Below are positions 38,518 to 47,886 of a stretch of DNA of 64,000 bases, in pieces. Below the pieces are notes generated by a model. That model worked only from the letters and a program-made list of their open reading frames with translations, was not told the origin of the DNA and did not search any database. The stretch comes from Pseudomonas poae (GTDB lineage: Bacteria; Pseudomonadota; Gammaproteobacteria; Pseudomonadales; Pseudomonadaceae). How positions within the stretch are numbered: the stretch's first letter is position 1; every line of letters starts with the position of its first letter. The DNA lies in contig CP110972.1 of the NCBI GenBank assembly GCA_028869255.1, positions 6,610,001 through 6,674,000 on the forward strand, written 5' to 3'. Both the position numbers and the translations under genes were made by a program.

Positions 38518-39366
38518 TCAGGTGTTCATGCTCTGGAAGTGCGCCAGCATGCGCTGCGCATCCGGCACCTCGCCGCTGAACAACTCAAACGCCTTCACCG
38601 CCTGGAACACTGCCATGTTGCCGCCATCCAGGGTGCGGCAGCCCAAGGCGCGGGCATCGCGCAGCAGTTGGGTTTCCAGCGGGAAATAGACGATTTCCGC
38701 CACCCACAATTCAGCGCGCAACAGGGCGGCCGGCACCGGTGTGCCCGGTAGCTTGGCCATGCCCATCGGCGTTGTGTTGACTAAGCCATCTGCCTCGGCC
38801 ATGGCGTTTTCCAAGTGACTGCCGGCTTGGGCGCGACCGCTGCCGAAACGCTGCGTGAGGTTATCCACAAGGTCGCGGGCGCGGGCCATGTCCACGTCGA
38901 AAATACTCAGTTGCTCCACACCCTCAGCCAGCAGCGCATGCGCCACTGCCGCGCCAGCGCCGCCGGCGCCCATCTGCACCACGCGTCGGCGCGGCACGTC
39001 ATTCAAGTTGCGCCGGAAACCTTCGGCAAAGCCCAGGCAATCGGTGTTGTGGCCAATGCGTTTGCCACCCTTGAACACTACCGTGTTGACCGCGCCGATG
39101 CCCCGCGCCTCGTCAGACAATTCATCCAGCAGTGGCAGGATCGCCTGCTTGCACGGGTAGGTAATGTTCAGCCCGGTGAAGTGCATCAGCTCGGCGGCGT
39201 CCAGCAGGTCGGGCAGGGCGTTGATGTTGAGTTGCAGCGGTTCCAGGTCGATCAACCGGTACAGGTAGCGCAAACCCTGAGCATCGCCTTCCTGTTCGTG
39301 CAGGGCCGGCGTGCGGGAGCCCTGAATACCGGCGCCGATCAGGCCGGCGAGGATGCGCGGTTTCAT
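38518..39366 (-). CDS. aroE: Shikimate/quinate dehydrogenase (AroE family paralogue)
   Basis: A 282-residue NAD(P)-dependent dehydrogenase interconverting shikimate and 3-dehydroshikimate, or quinate and dehydroquinate. Motifs: [16 protein letters not shown] near 9 (substrate Ser/Thr), [14 protein letters not shown] with the catalytic Lys near 73, GAVNTVV near 91, [12 protein letters not shown] with the catalytic Asp near 110, and the nucleotide loop [15 protein letters not shown] near 133. It is longer than the biosynthetic NTYP type in its N-terminus and sits in a catabolic context. [10 protein letters not shown] after beta-2 has an Asp, which favours NAD over NADP. It overlaps aroQ by 4 bases. 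Confidence 0.88.
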   Translation of the reverse strand: MKPRILAGLIGAGIQGSRTPALHEQEGDAQGLRYLYRLIDLEPLQLNINALPDLLDAAELMHFTGLNITYPCKQAILPLLDELSDEARGIGAVNTVVFKGGKRIGHNTDCLGFAEGFRRNLNDVPRRRVVQMGAGGAGAAVAHALLAEGVEQLSIFDVDMARARDLVDNLTQRFGSGRAQAGSHLENAMAEADGLVNTTPMGMAKLPGTPVPAALLRAELWVAEIVYFPLETQLLRDARALGCRTLDGGNMAVFQAVKAFELFSGEVPDAQRMLAHFQSMNT

Positions 39367-39812
39367 CGGCTCGACCCCTTCAGCAACTGGCTGAAATGCT
39401 CCAGGGCCAGGTGGTAACCATGGCTGCCGAAACCTGCGAGCACTGCCTTGGCGATTGGCGACACAAACGAGTGATGTCGAAACGCCTCCCGCGCATGCAC
39501 GTTGGATAAATGCACCTCGATCACCGGCACTTCACTGGCCACCAGCGCGTCGCGGATCGCCACCGACGTGTGGGTCCAGGCCGCCGGGTTGATCACGATA
39601 CCGGCGCAACGGCCGCGCGCACCGTGGACCCAATCCAGCAGCTCGCCTTCGTGGTTGGTCTGGCGAAATTCGATTTTCAGCCCCAATTGATCAGCGCTGC
39701 GGCCGCACAGAGCGGCGACGTCAGCCAGGGTTTCATGACCATAGGTGGCGGGTTCGCGGGTGCCGAGCAGGTTGAGGTTGGGGCCGTTCAGCACCAGCAC
39801 GATAGGCGGCAT
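39363..39812 (-). CDS. aroQ: Type II 3-dehydroquinate dehydratase
   Basis: Catalyses dehydration of 3-dehydroquinate to 3-dehydroshikimate. The 149-residue enzyme from ATG 39812 ([20 protein letters not shown]) has the catalytic Tyr in [11 protein letters not shown] (near residue 24), [15 protein letters not shown] (near 50), [17 protein letters not shown] (near 75) and [20 protein letters not shown] (near 100, with the catalytic His). It is the first gene of the aroQ-aroE pair, with its stop overlapping the aroE start. A PcaR-like box lies 84 bases upstream. It is a catabolic copy; a biosynthetic one is expected elsewhere. Confidence 0.93.
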   Translation of the reverse strand: MPPIVLVLNGPNLNLLGTREPATYGHETLADVAALCGRSADQLGLKIEFRQTNHEGELLDWVHGARGRCAGIVINPAAWTHTSVAIRDALVASEVPVIEVHLSNVHAREAFRHHSFVSPIAKAVLAGFGSHGYHLALEHFSQLLKGSSR

Positions 39813-39895
39813 AAGAGGCGTCTCCACAGTTATTGTTGGTTGTGGAGATAAAATGTACTGGATGGTTAATTTGGTCAATTGATGGCCGCGTATCT

Positions 39896-39910
39896 GTTCG
39901 ATTATCGAAC
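39896..39910. promoter_or_regulatory. PcaR-like operator before aroQ
   Basis: GTTCGATTATCGAAC, read on the minus strand as GTTCGATAATCGAAC, differs by one base from the site at 35642-35656. It is a near-perfect palindrome. It lies upstream of aroQ (start 39812), and 143 bases before the DUF4160 gene. Confidence 0.6.
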
Positions 39911-40052
39911 TGTTAATTATCTTTGCGCCATGCGTGGTTACAAGACCGCATTCGACGCCTCTTTTGCCGCTACTAATCTGTGAATCACCGATTGTCGGGC
40001 TGCACCAGGAAAAGTGTTACCTGGCAGAAAATAACCTAACGGATGGGTTACG

Positions 40053-40481
40053 ATGAAAGTAGGGGCATACAAAGGGTTTGTGATTTCGGTGTTTCTCAGG
40101 GATGAACACTGTCCTCCGCATGTTCACGTCAGGGGCAAGGAGTGGGATGCGCGCTTTCGTTTCAGTTTTCTGGATGGGCATGTCGAGTTGTGGGATGTGG
40201 ACCCTGAACGCAGACGACCACCGACAGCGGTTCTGGAGGCAATACGCGGCGCGATAATGCAGCGGCATTACCTGGCGCGGGCGCGCAGGATCTGGTGGGA
40301 AAACCTGCAAACGGTTTGCCTGGACAATCATTCCTGGGATTGGGAAACCGCAGAGGTTTTGCCTGGGTTGATCATTCAGCGCGGTGTTTATGTGATCGCA
40401 CGCGCCCGACACGATGTCGCGGGGCAGAAAACAATTTTGAATCTGGTCAGGGCGCCGGGTTTTGTGGAGATCGATTTATGA
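40053..40481 (+). CDS. DUF4160 domain-containing protein
   Basis: A 142-residue protein whose N-terminus (GFVISVFLRDEHCPPHVHVR, then GKEWDARFRFSFLDG) is a DUF4160 domain. The C-terminal half (about 80-142; LQTVCLDNHSWDWETAEVLP) is not part of the usual short domain. Its stop overlaps the start of the DUF2442 gene by 4 bases. The DUF4160/DUF2442 pair recurs in many bacteria and is sometimes listed among toxin-antitoxin-like modules; no activity is established. There are about 240 bp between it and the divergent aroQ. Confidence 0.8.
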   Translation: MKVGAYKGFVISVFLRDEHCPPHVHVRGKEWDARFRFSFLDGHVELWDVDPERRRPPTAVLEAIRGAIMQRHYLARARRIWWENLQTVCLDNHSWDWETAEVLPGLIIQRGVYVIARARHDVAGQKTILNLVRAPGFVEIDL

Positions 40482-40948
40482 AACAAATCGTAAAGGCCAA
40501 AGTTTTACCCTACGTAGCGCTCACTGAGGCTGATGTGGACAAGGCAATTGCCCGTGGGCGCAAATTGAAGCGTCTGCACGCCAACGCCAGCAATGTGCGT
40601 TACGAAGACGGCTGCATCTCTATTGGTTTCAGCGATGGCAGCCGCATCATGCTGCCGGTGGCGGGCCTGCCGGAGTTCGAAGGGTTTTCGTCAGAGGATT
40701 TTCAGCTGTTGGAAGTCGGCTTTGGCGGCAAGGCACTGTGCTGTGAGGCCCGGGATCTGGATGTATCAATCACCGGCCTGATCGCCACAAGCCAACCCTT
40801 GATGGACTTGGCGGCGAGCCTGGTAGCGTCGCGCAACGGCCGCAAGAGCAGCGCCGCCAAATCCGCCGCCGCCCGAGCCAATGGCAAGAAGGGCGGGCGG
40901 CCGCGCAAGAAGGACGAGGAGGGCGTTGAATTACCGCCGGGTCAATAA
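40478..40948 (+). CDS. DUF2442 domain-containing protein with a basic AT-hook-like tail
   Basis: A 156-residue protein: DUF2442 domain from about residue 10 to 85 ([20 protein letters not shown], then [20 protein letters not shown]), a helical middle, and a lysine/arginine-rich tail ([20 protein letters not shown], then RKKDEEG). [10 protein letters not shown] resembles an AT-hook (GRP core), suggesting DNA binding. It is coupled to DUF4160 by an ATGA overlap, and its 3' end overlaps trmA convergently by 18 bases. A role as the antitoxin-like partner is an inference. Confidence 0.8.
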   Translation: MKQIVKAKVLPYVALTEADVDKAIARGRKLKRLHANASNVRYEDGCISIGFSDGSRIMLPVAGLPEFEGFSSEDFQLLEVGFGGKALCCEARDLDVSITGLIATSQPLMDLAASLVASRNGRKSSAAKSAAARANGKKGGRPRKKDEEGVELPPGQ

Positions 40949-42010
40949 CACCCCGGACTCCATATGGTGCGTCCACGGGAACTGGTCAAACATCGCACAT
41001 CGGGTGATGCGGTGCGTGTCATGCAGTTGCGCAATGTTCGCCGCCAACGTTTCCGGATTGCAGGAGATGTACAGGATGTTGTCGAAGCGCCGGGTCAGTT
41101 CGCAGGTGTCCGGGTCCATGCCGGCGCGGGGCGGGTCGACGAACACACTGCCGAATTCGTAGCTTTTCAGGTCAATGCCGTGCAAACGACGGAACGGGCG
41201 CACTTCGTTGAGCGCTTCGGTGAGTTCTTCGGCAGACAAGCGCACCAGCGTGACGTTATCCACCGCGTTTTCATCGAGGTTGCTCAAGGCCGCGTTCACC
41301 GAGGTTTTGCTGATCTCGGTGGCCAGCACTTTGCGCACACGCGTCGCCAGGGGCAGGGTGAAGTTGCCGTTGCCGCAGTACAGCTCCAGCAGATCATCCG
41401 GGCGATCGCCCAGGGCTTCGTACGCCCAGTTCAACATCTTCTGGTTCACCGTGCCGTTGGGCTGGGTGAATGCGCCTTCGGGTTGGCGGTAGCTGAACGT
41501 ACGCCCGCCCACCTCGAGTTTTTCCACCACGTAGTCATGGCCGATCACATCGCGCTTGCCCTTGGAGCGGCCGATGATGCTCACATTCAGGTCGGCCGCC
41601 AGTTGGTTCGCCGCGGTGTGCCAGTGCTCATCCAGCGGGCGGTGATAGCACAGGGTGATCATCGCGTCGCCGGCCAGGGTGGTGAGGAACTCCACCTGGA
41701 ACAGCTTGTGGCTCAGGGCGGCGCTCGCTTGCCAGGCGGCCTTGAGTTGCGGCATCAACTGGTTGATGCGCTGGCTGGCAATCGGGAATTCTTCGATCAG
41801 GATCGGCGTGCGCTTGTCGTCCTGGGAGAACATTGCGTAGTGGCGCTCGCCGCCTTCGCGCCACAGGCGGAACTCCGCCCGCAGGCGGAAGTGCTGCAGC
41901 GGCGAATCGAAGACCTGCGGCTCGGGCGCATCGAACGGTGCCAGCAGGTCACGCAAGCGCGTGACCTTGTCTTGCAGTTGAGCGGTGTAGTGTGCGGCGT
42001 CAAAAGTCAT
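40931..42010 (-). CDS. trmA: tRNA (uracil-54-C5)-methyltransferase
   Basis: Forms ribothymidine at U54 of tRNAs using SAM. The 359-residue protein begins [20 protein letters not shown] and has [21 protein letters not shown] near 45, [15 protein letters not shown] near 210 (SAM site), the [15 protein letters not shown] segment near 290 and the catalytic cysteine in [16 protein letters not shown] near 315. The length is normal. It overlaps the upstream purine permease by 4 bases, so it is the second gene of a minus-strand pair. Confidence 0.96.
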   Translation of the reverse strand: MTFDAAHYTAQLQDKVTRLRDLLAPFDAPEPQVFDSPLQHFRLRAEFRLWREGGERHYAMFSQDDKRTPILIEEFPIASQRINQLMPQLKAAWQASAALSHKLFQVEFLTTLAGDAMITLCYHRPLDEHWHTAANQLAADLNVSIIGRSKGKRDVIGHDYVVEKLEVGGRTFSYRQPEGAFTQPNGTVNQKMLNWAYEALGDRPDDLLELYCGNGNFTLPLATRVRKVLATEISKTSVNAALSNLDENAVDNVTLVRLSAEELTEALNEVRPFRRLHGIDLKSYEFGSVFVDPPRAGMDPDTCELTRRFDNILYISCNPETLAANIAQLHDTHRITRCAMFDQFPWTHHMESGVLLTRR

Positions 42011-43302
42011 GCGTTGAACCAGCCCAGCTTGATCACAAACAGAATCGACAGAATCACCAGGGCCGGGTTCAGCTCACGGTAGCGGCCCGAAAGCAGCTTG
42101 ATGGCGGTCCAGGCGATGAAACCGAAGGCGATGCCGTTGGCGATGGAGTAAGTGAAAGGCATCGCCAGGGCGGTGATCACCACCGGCGCTGCAACGGTAA
42201 TGTCGTCCCAGTCGATTTCCGCCAGGCCCGAGGTCATCAGCACCGCCACGAACAGCAGCGCCGGCGCGGTGGCGAAGGCCGGAACGCTGGCGGCCAATGG
42301 CGAGAAGAACAGCGCCAGCAGGAACAGGATCGCCACCACGATGGCGGTCAAACCGGTACGGCCGCCGGCGCTCACGCCCGCCGCGGATTCGATGTAGCTG
42401 GTGGTGGTCGACGTTCCCAGCAGCGAACCGGCCATGGCGGCGGTGCTGTCGGCGATCAGCGCACGGCCCATTTTCGGCATATGGCCGTCTTTGCCCATCA
42501 GGCCGGCACGCTTGGCGACGCCGATCAGGGTGCCGGAGTTGTCGAACAGGTCCACGAACAGGAACGCGAAAATGACGCTGACCAAGCCGATGTCCAGCGC
42601 GCCTTTGATATCCAGCTGCAGGAAGGTCGGGGCCAGGGACGGTGGCATCGAAATGACGCCGCCGAACTGGGTGACATTCAACAGGATCGAGACAATGGTC
42701 ACCGCCAGAATGCCGATCAGCACCGCACCGCGTACGGCCAGGGCTTCAAGCGCAACGATGAGGATAAAACCAAAGGTGGCGAGGATCGGCTCGGGTTTTT
42801 TCAGGTCGCCCAAGCCCACCAGGGTGTTGGGGTTACCGACCACGATGCCGGCGTTGTGCAGCGCGATCAGCGCCAGGAACAGGCCGATACCGGCGGCAAT
42901 CGCCGAGCGCAGGGGCAGCGGGATGCTGTTGATGATCCACTCACGGATACGGAAGATCGACAGCAGGAAAAACAACACCGCCGAAATGAATACCGCACCC
43001 AGCGCAACCTGCCAGGTGTGGCCCATGTGCAGCACTACGGTGTAGGTAAAGAAGGCATTGAGGCCCATGCCCGGCGCCAGGGCGATCGGGTAGTTGGCGA
43101 TCAGGCCCATCACGGTCGAACCGATGGCGGCGGCCAGGCAGGTCGCGACGAACACCGCGCCCTTGTCCATGCCGGTCTCGCCGAGGATGCTCGGGTTCAC
43201 GAACAGAATGTAGGCCATGGCCAGAAAGGTCGTGATACCCGCGAGGATCTCGGTGCGCACGTTGGTGTTGTGTGCCTTGAGTTGAAACAGCTTTTCCAGC
43301 AT
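42007..43302 (-). CDS. NCS2 family purine (adenine/guanine/hypoxanthine) permease
   Basis: A 431-residue inner-membrane transporter of the AzgA-like NCS2 group with about twelve to fourteen helices. Motifs: [20 protein letters not shown] near 25, the [17 protein letters not shown] block near 75-90, [18 protein letters not shown] near 240 with its Asp, and [20 protein letters not shown] near 280. The imported purine is not certain. The gene precedes trmA by overlap. The upstream 130 bp do not show a purine riboswitch that I can recognise. Confidence 0.93.
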   Translation of the reverse strand: MLEKLFQLKAHNTNVRTEILAGITTFLAMAYILFVNPSILGETGMDKGAVFVATCLAAAIGSTVMGLIANYPIALAPGMGLNAFFTYTVVLHMGHTWQVALGAVFISAVLFFLLSIFRIREWIINSIPLPLRSAIAAGIGLFLALIALHNAGIVVGNPNTLVGLGDLKKPEPILATFGFILIVALEALAVRGAVLIGILAVTIVSILLNVTQFGGVISMPPSLAPTFLQLDIKGALDIGLVSVIFAFLFVDLFDNSGTLIGVAKRAGLMGKDGHMPKMGRALIADSTAAMAGSLLGTSTTTSYIESAAGVSAGGRTGLTAIVVAILFLLALFFSPLAASVPAFATAPALLFVAVLMTSGLAEIDWDDITVAAPVVITALAMPFTYSIANGIAFGFIAWTAIKLLSGRYRELNPALVILSILFVIKLGWFNA

Positions 43303-43511
43303 GCCGGCTCCCTGTGACGCTATTTTGCGTCGTTATTTGTTGACCTCTAAGTCAAAGCACAAACTGCGCCAAGCGCCTGTGGTTTCAGAGAGGATCGGAA
43401 AAAGCGGCGCATCATACCAGCAGCCGAGGCCATGTGGCGTATAGGCTGCGTATTCTGAAAGGTGGCCTTGAGGCATACTGCGCCGACGTTCAATTCAGGG
43501 TCATCGACAGC

Positions 43512-43958
43512 ATGAAAAAAGCCACCGCGTGGAGTCTAGCTCTGATCCCTTGTATCAGCCTGTGGCTCGCTGCAGCACCGACGTGGGGCGCGACTGCACC
43601 GGCCTTGAGCGAGGTGCGCGTGTTCAAGGTCGAGTCGGCCCGCTGCACCGAAACCATCCCGGAGCGCACGCAAAGCACTCAGATGTGCACCCATCGGGGG
43701 CCCACCAAGGTCTCGGTGATGGAAGTCGGCCTGGGCAACAACCCCATGGGCCGCTTCGATGGCGCGCAGCTGAACGGCACACGCACGCCCGTGTGCCAGG
43801 TCGGTAACATCAGCGAGGCCTGCAATGGCGCCGGCACCCTTATGGGCTACATCTATGTATTCGAGGTGAATGTCGAAGCTTCCGGCTGGTTCGAATACAG
43901 CAACTCCTCGATCAACCCGCCGCGAAACACCCTGAAAACTCTGTTCAATATCCGCTGA
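43512..43958 (+). CDS. DUF4879 domain-containing exported protein
   Basis: A 148-residue protein with a signal peptide (MKKATAWSLALIPCISLWLA, cleavage near TWGA), then a compact DUF4879 domain: LSEVRVFKVESARCTETIPE, TQMCTHRGPTKVSVMEVGLG and GYIYVFEVNVEASGWFEYSN. Four cysteines follow the signal peptide, which could form two disulfides. I chose ATG 43512; the in-frame start at 43434 would bury the signal peptide. Function unknown. It stands alone. Confidence 0.8.
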   Translation: MKKATAWSLALIPCISLWLAAAPTWGATAPALSEVRVFKVESARCTETIPERTQSTQMCTHRGPTKVSVMEVGLGNNPMGRFDGAQLNGTRTPVCQVGNISEACNGAGTLMGYIYVFEVNVEASGWFEYSNSSINPPRNTLKTLFNIR

Positions 43959-44054
43959 TCAATCACCTTGAACGCTCAATACCCCGGGAAGTCGTACCCC
44001 TGAGACGGCGACTTTCCTGAACGCCGCGGATGTACACCAACCCGTGAGGTGTTT

Positions 44055-44579
44055 ATGAGCGCGACCCCCAATGGCGCGGCGGCCCAACCGTTCGTCAGCC
44101 ACCCGATACGCCTGCGCCTCAATGGCCAGGATCGCCAGCTGGACGTATTGCCCTGGACCACCTTGCTGGACCTTTTGCGCGAGCAGCTTGATCTGGTCGG
44201 CAGCAAAAAAGGCTGTGACCACGGCCAGTGCGGCGCCTGCACCGTGCTGCGCGACGGCAAACGCGTGAACGCCTGCCTGACCCTCGCCGTGATGTGCGAC
44301 GGCGCCGAGTTGACCACCATTGAAGGCTTGGCCGATGGCGACCAGTTGCACCCCATGCAGCAAGCCTTTATCAAGCACGACGCCTTCCAGTGCGGCTACT
44401 GCACGCCGGGCCAGATCTGCTCCGCCGTCGGCCTGGCCAATGAAGGCCGCGCCCACGACACTGCGCAGATCCAGGAATTGATGAGCGGCAACCTCTGCCG
44501 TTGCGGTGCCTACAGCAATATTCGCGACGCGATTGAAGACGCCTTGCCGAGCTGCCGCGCCGAAGGAGGTCAGTCATGA
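44055..44579 (+). CDS. paoA: Aldehyde oxidoreductase 2Fe-2S subunit (PaoA/YagT type)
   Basis: Electron-transfer subunit of a molybdenum hydroxylase, 174 residues. The plant-type cluster is KKGCDHGQCGACTVLRDGKR with Cys near 56, 61, 64 and 76; the second cluster is FQCGYCTPGQIC near 115 and GNLCRCGAYSNI near 150. No twin-arginine signal peptide is present, unlike E. coli PaoA. I chose ATG 44055 with GAGG 6 bases before it; GTG 44049 is in frame. It overlaps paoB by 4 bases. Confidence 0.92.
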   Translation: MSATPNGAAAQPFVSHPIRLRLNGQDRQLDVLPWTTLLDLLREQLDLVGSKKGCDHGQCGACTVLRDGKRVNACLTLAVMCDGAELTTIEGLADGDQLHPMQQAFIKHDAFQCGYCTPGQICSAVGLANEGRAHDTAQIQELMSGNLCRCGAYSNIRDAIEDALPSCRAEGGQS

Positions 44580-45565
44580 ACCCCTTCCATTACAGCAAAC
44601 CGGCCGATGTGCACGAGGCCGTGCACCTGAGCAGCGCCGCGTCGCGTTTTATTGCCGGCGGCACCAACCTGCTGGACTTGATGAAAGAAAACATCAGCCA
44701 CCCCGAGCACCTGATCGATATCACCGGCCTGCCGTTGCATGGGGTCGAAGCGACCGCCGAGGGCGGCCTGCGGATCGGTGCACTGGTCAGCAACGCCGAC
44801 CTGGCCTGGCACCCGCTGATCGAACAGCATTACCCTTTGCTGTCCCAGGCCATCCTGGCCGGCGCCTCGCCGCAATTGCGCAATATGGCCAGTACCGGCG
44901 GCAACCTGTTGCAGCGCACCCGTTGCTACTACTTCTATGACGCTGCGGTGCCCTGCAATAAGCGTGAGCCCGGCAGCGGCTGCCCGGCGCGCACCGGCTT
45001 GAACCGCATCCATGCCATCCTCGGGGCCAGCGATCAATGTGTGGCCACCCACCCTTCGGACATGTGTGTCGCCCTCGCGGCGCTGGAGGCGCGGGTGCAT
45101 GTGCAAGGGCGCGGCGGTGCACGTGTCATCGAGTTTGCCGACTTCCACCGCCTGCCGGGGGATGCACCGCAACGCGACAACCAATTGGCCGACGATGAGT
45201 TGATCACCGCCATCGAGCTGCCCGCCGACCATCTGGCGCGCCACAGTCACTACCTGAAAGTCCGCGACCGAGCGTCCTACGCATTTGCCCTGGTGTCGGT
45301 GGCCGCGGCCCTTGAACTGGACGGCGACCGGATCGTCGACGCACGCCTGGCCCTTGGCGGCGTGGCCCACAAACCCTGGCGTGACCGGGCGGTTGAGGCG
45401 GCGTTGATCGGCCAGACCGTCAGCCGCGAAACCTTCAGCAACGCCGCCGACGCCTTGCTGCAAGACGCCGAACCCCTGGAACACAACGGCTTCAAGATCA
45501 AGCTGGCGCGCCGCGCAGTGATCCGTGCCCTGAGCGACGCCGCCGTCGCAGGAGAACGCCCATGA
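44576..45565 (+). CDS. paoB: Aldehyde oxidoreductase FAD subunit (PaoB/YagS type)
   Basis: A 329-residue FAD-binding subunit of the same molybdenum enzyme: RFIAGGTNLLDLMKENISHP near 21 (FAD motif I), ASPQLRNMASTGGNLLQRTR near 98 (motif II), and a cysteine-rich segment YYFYDAAVPCNKREPGSGCP near 118-135. The latter matches the extra 4Fe-4S-cluster insert of the PaoB type. Both ends overlap neighbours by 4 bases, so the three genes are one translational unit. Confidence 0.93.
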   Translation: MNPFHYSKPADVHEAVHLSSAASRFIAGGTNLLDLMKENISHPEHLIDITGLPLHGVEATAEGGLRIGALVSNADLAWHPLIEQHYPLLSQAILAGASPQLRNMASTGGNLLQRTRCYYFYDAAVPCNKREPGSGCPARTGLNRIHAILGASDQCVATHPSDMCVALAALEARVHVQGRGGARVIEFADFHRLPGDAPQRDNQLADDELITAIELPADHLARHSHYLKVRDRASYAFALVSVAAALELDGDRIVDARLALGGVAHKPWRDRAVEAALIGQTVSRETFSNAADALLQDAEPLEHNGFKIKLARRAVIRALSDAAVAGERP

Positions 45566-47746
45566 CCGCTATCGGCAAACCCCTGGACCGTGTCGACGGT
45601 CTGCTCAAGGTCACGGGCCAGGCGCGCTATGCCGGTGAGTTCCCCGAGAGCGGCCTGCTCCACGGCAGCGTGGTGTCCAGCACCATCGCCAAGGGCCGCG
45701 TGCTGCGCATCGATGCTTCCCGGGCCCTGGCGCTGCCGGGTGTGGTGATGGTGCTCGATCATCTCAATCGGCCGAAACTCGCGAGCTACGATGATGCCTT
45801 CCAGGACGATGATGCGGCGGATGGCTCACCGTTTCGTCCGTTGTATAACGATCGCGTGCTCTACAGCGGCCAGCCCCTGGCGTTGGTGATCGCGGATAAC
45901 CTGGAGCTGGCGCGGCATGCCGGTTCGCTGGTGCGCATCGAGTATGCGGCCGAAGCCTTCGACACCGACCTGGTGGCGCTGCAGGAACAGGCCCACGCCT
46001 CACCGCAAACGCCGCCCGCGCCACGCGGCAACTTCCAGGCCGAATGGGCCGGCGCCGCCGTCAGCCTGGACGTCCACTACAGCACCCCCATCGAACACCA
46101 TAACCCCATGGAACCCCACGCCAGCACCGTGCTGTACCAGGCCGACGGCACGCTGCATATCCACGACAAGACCCAGGGCCCGCAAAACTGCCAGGCCTAC
46201 GTGCAAAAGGTGTTCGGCCTGGATAAAAGCCAGGTGCGCGTCTTCGCCGCATTCGTTGGCGGCGCGTTTGGCTCGGGCCTGCGCCCGCAATACCAGTTGC
46301 CGCTGGCGGTGATGGCCTCCCTGGCACTGAAACGTTCGGTGCGAGTCACGCTCACGCGCCAGCAGATGTTCACCTTCGGCTATCGCCCGCGCACCTTGCA
46401 GCGTTTGCAGATGGGCGCCGCAGCCAACGGGCGACTGTTGGCACTGGGGCACACGGCGATTGGCCAAACCTCGCGTTTCGAGGATTTCAGCGAGCACGTG
46501 GTGGAATGGAGCGGCATGCTTTACCACTGCGACAACGTGCAATTGACCTACAAGCTGGTGCGACTCGACGTGTTCACCCCGCTGGACATGCGTGCGCCAG
46601 GCGCCGCACTGGGCGTGATCGGCCTGGAATGCGCCATGGACGAACTGGCCTGTGCCTTGCGCATGGACCCGGTGCAACTGCGCTTGATCAACTATGCCGA
46701 GCGCAACCAGAACGAAGACAAACCCTGGTCGAGTAAAGCCTTGCGTGAGTGTTACAGCGAAGGCGCCGAACGTTTTGGCTGGAGCCGGCGCAACCCGGAA
46801 CCGCGCAGCATGCGTGATGGCCGCCAGTTGATCGGCTGGGGCATGGCGGGCGGCGTGTGGGAATCCATGCAGATGAAAGCCAGCGCCAAGGCGCGCATCG
46901 ACACGCAGGGCAAGCTCACGGTCAGCAGTGCCACCACGGATATCGGCACCGGCACTTACACGGTGATGACCCAGATCGCCTCCCAGGCCAGCGGCGTGGC
47001 GGTGGAGGATGTGCAGTTTCTGCTCGGCGACTCTTCTTTACCGACTGCGCCGTTGCAGGGCGGCTCGTTCACCGTGTCCTCCGTCGGTACCGCCGTGCAG
47101 CAAGCGTGCGAAGCCTTGACCGGCACACTGCTGAACATTGCCCGGCAAACCTACCCGGTATTCAAGGATGCCGAGTCGGTACGTTTTGAAGACGGCCACC
47201 TGCACACCGGGGACGTCAGTGTGTCGTTGGCCCAACTGGTCAAAGACAGTGGCGAAGACGCGTTGGAGGTGCAGGTCGACAGCGAGCCGGACAAAAAACG
47301 TGAGGGCTATGCGACCGCTACCCATTCGGCGGTGTTTGTCGAGGTTCAGGTCGACGAAGACCTGGGCACCATCAAAGTGCGTCGGGTGGTCAGTGCAATC
47401 GCAGCCGGGCGTGTGGTCAACCCGAAGATGGCTCGCAGTCAGATTCTCGGCGGGGTGGTGTGGGGCATCGGCATGGCGCTGCACGAAGAGACCCAGGTCG
47501 ATCATCAACTGGGGCGCTACATGAACCATAGCCTGGCCGAGTACCACATCCCGGTGAATGCCGATATCGGCGAAATCGACGTGGTGTTCGTCGAAGAGCA
47601 CGACGAAATCGTCAACGCCCTGGGGTCCAAGGGCGTGGGTGAAATCGGCATTGTCGGGGGTGGCGGCGGCGGTGGCGAATGCGATTTATCACGCCACCGG
47701 CAAGCGGGTACGGGAGTTTCCCATCACCCTGGACAAGGTGCTGTAG
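45562..47746 (+). pseudogene. paoC: Aldehyde oxidoreductase molybdenum subunit (PaoC/YagR type), frame broken near the end
   Basis: Large subunit carrying the MCD-molybdenum cofactor, about 727 residues. Visible: PLDRVDGLLKVTGQARYAGE at the start, HHNPMEPHASTVLYQADG near 180, FVGGAFGSGLRPQYQLPLAV near 233, DMRAPGAALGVIGLECAMDE near 345 and the glutamate motif in ALGSKGVGEIGIV near 690. At the G5 run 47656-47660 the frame should read GVAAAVANAIYHATGKRVRE and end FPITLDKVL at 47746, but an extra G gives GGGGGGGECDL and runs to 47802. Only the last 28 or so residues change, though these approach the cofactor site. Confidence 0.87.
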
Positions 47747-47775
47747 CGCAAACCTTCACGCTACTGGAGAGCCCC

Positions 47776-47864
47776 TGTGGGAGCTGGGCTTGCCGGCGAT
47801 AGCGGTGTGTCAGGCATCAATCAATGGCTGACCCACCTCCATCGCAGGCAAGCCAGCTCCCACA
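47776..47864. repeat. REP doublet (GTGGGAGCTGGGCTTGC type)
   Basis: TGTGGGAGCTGGGCTTGCCG at the left and CAGGCAAGCCAGCTCCCACA at the right, with TGGCTGACCCACCTCCATCG between. It lies between convergent paoC and the MFS gene, and the frameshifted paoC reading ends inside it. Confidence 0.85.
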
Positions 47865-47886
47865 TTTACTGCATTCCTAGGGGGGC

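Noticed and set aside
43303..43430. Purine riboswitch before the NCS2 permease
   Set aside because: No conserved purine-aptamer core could be made out on the minus strand.
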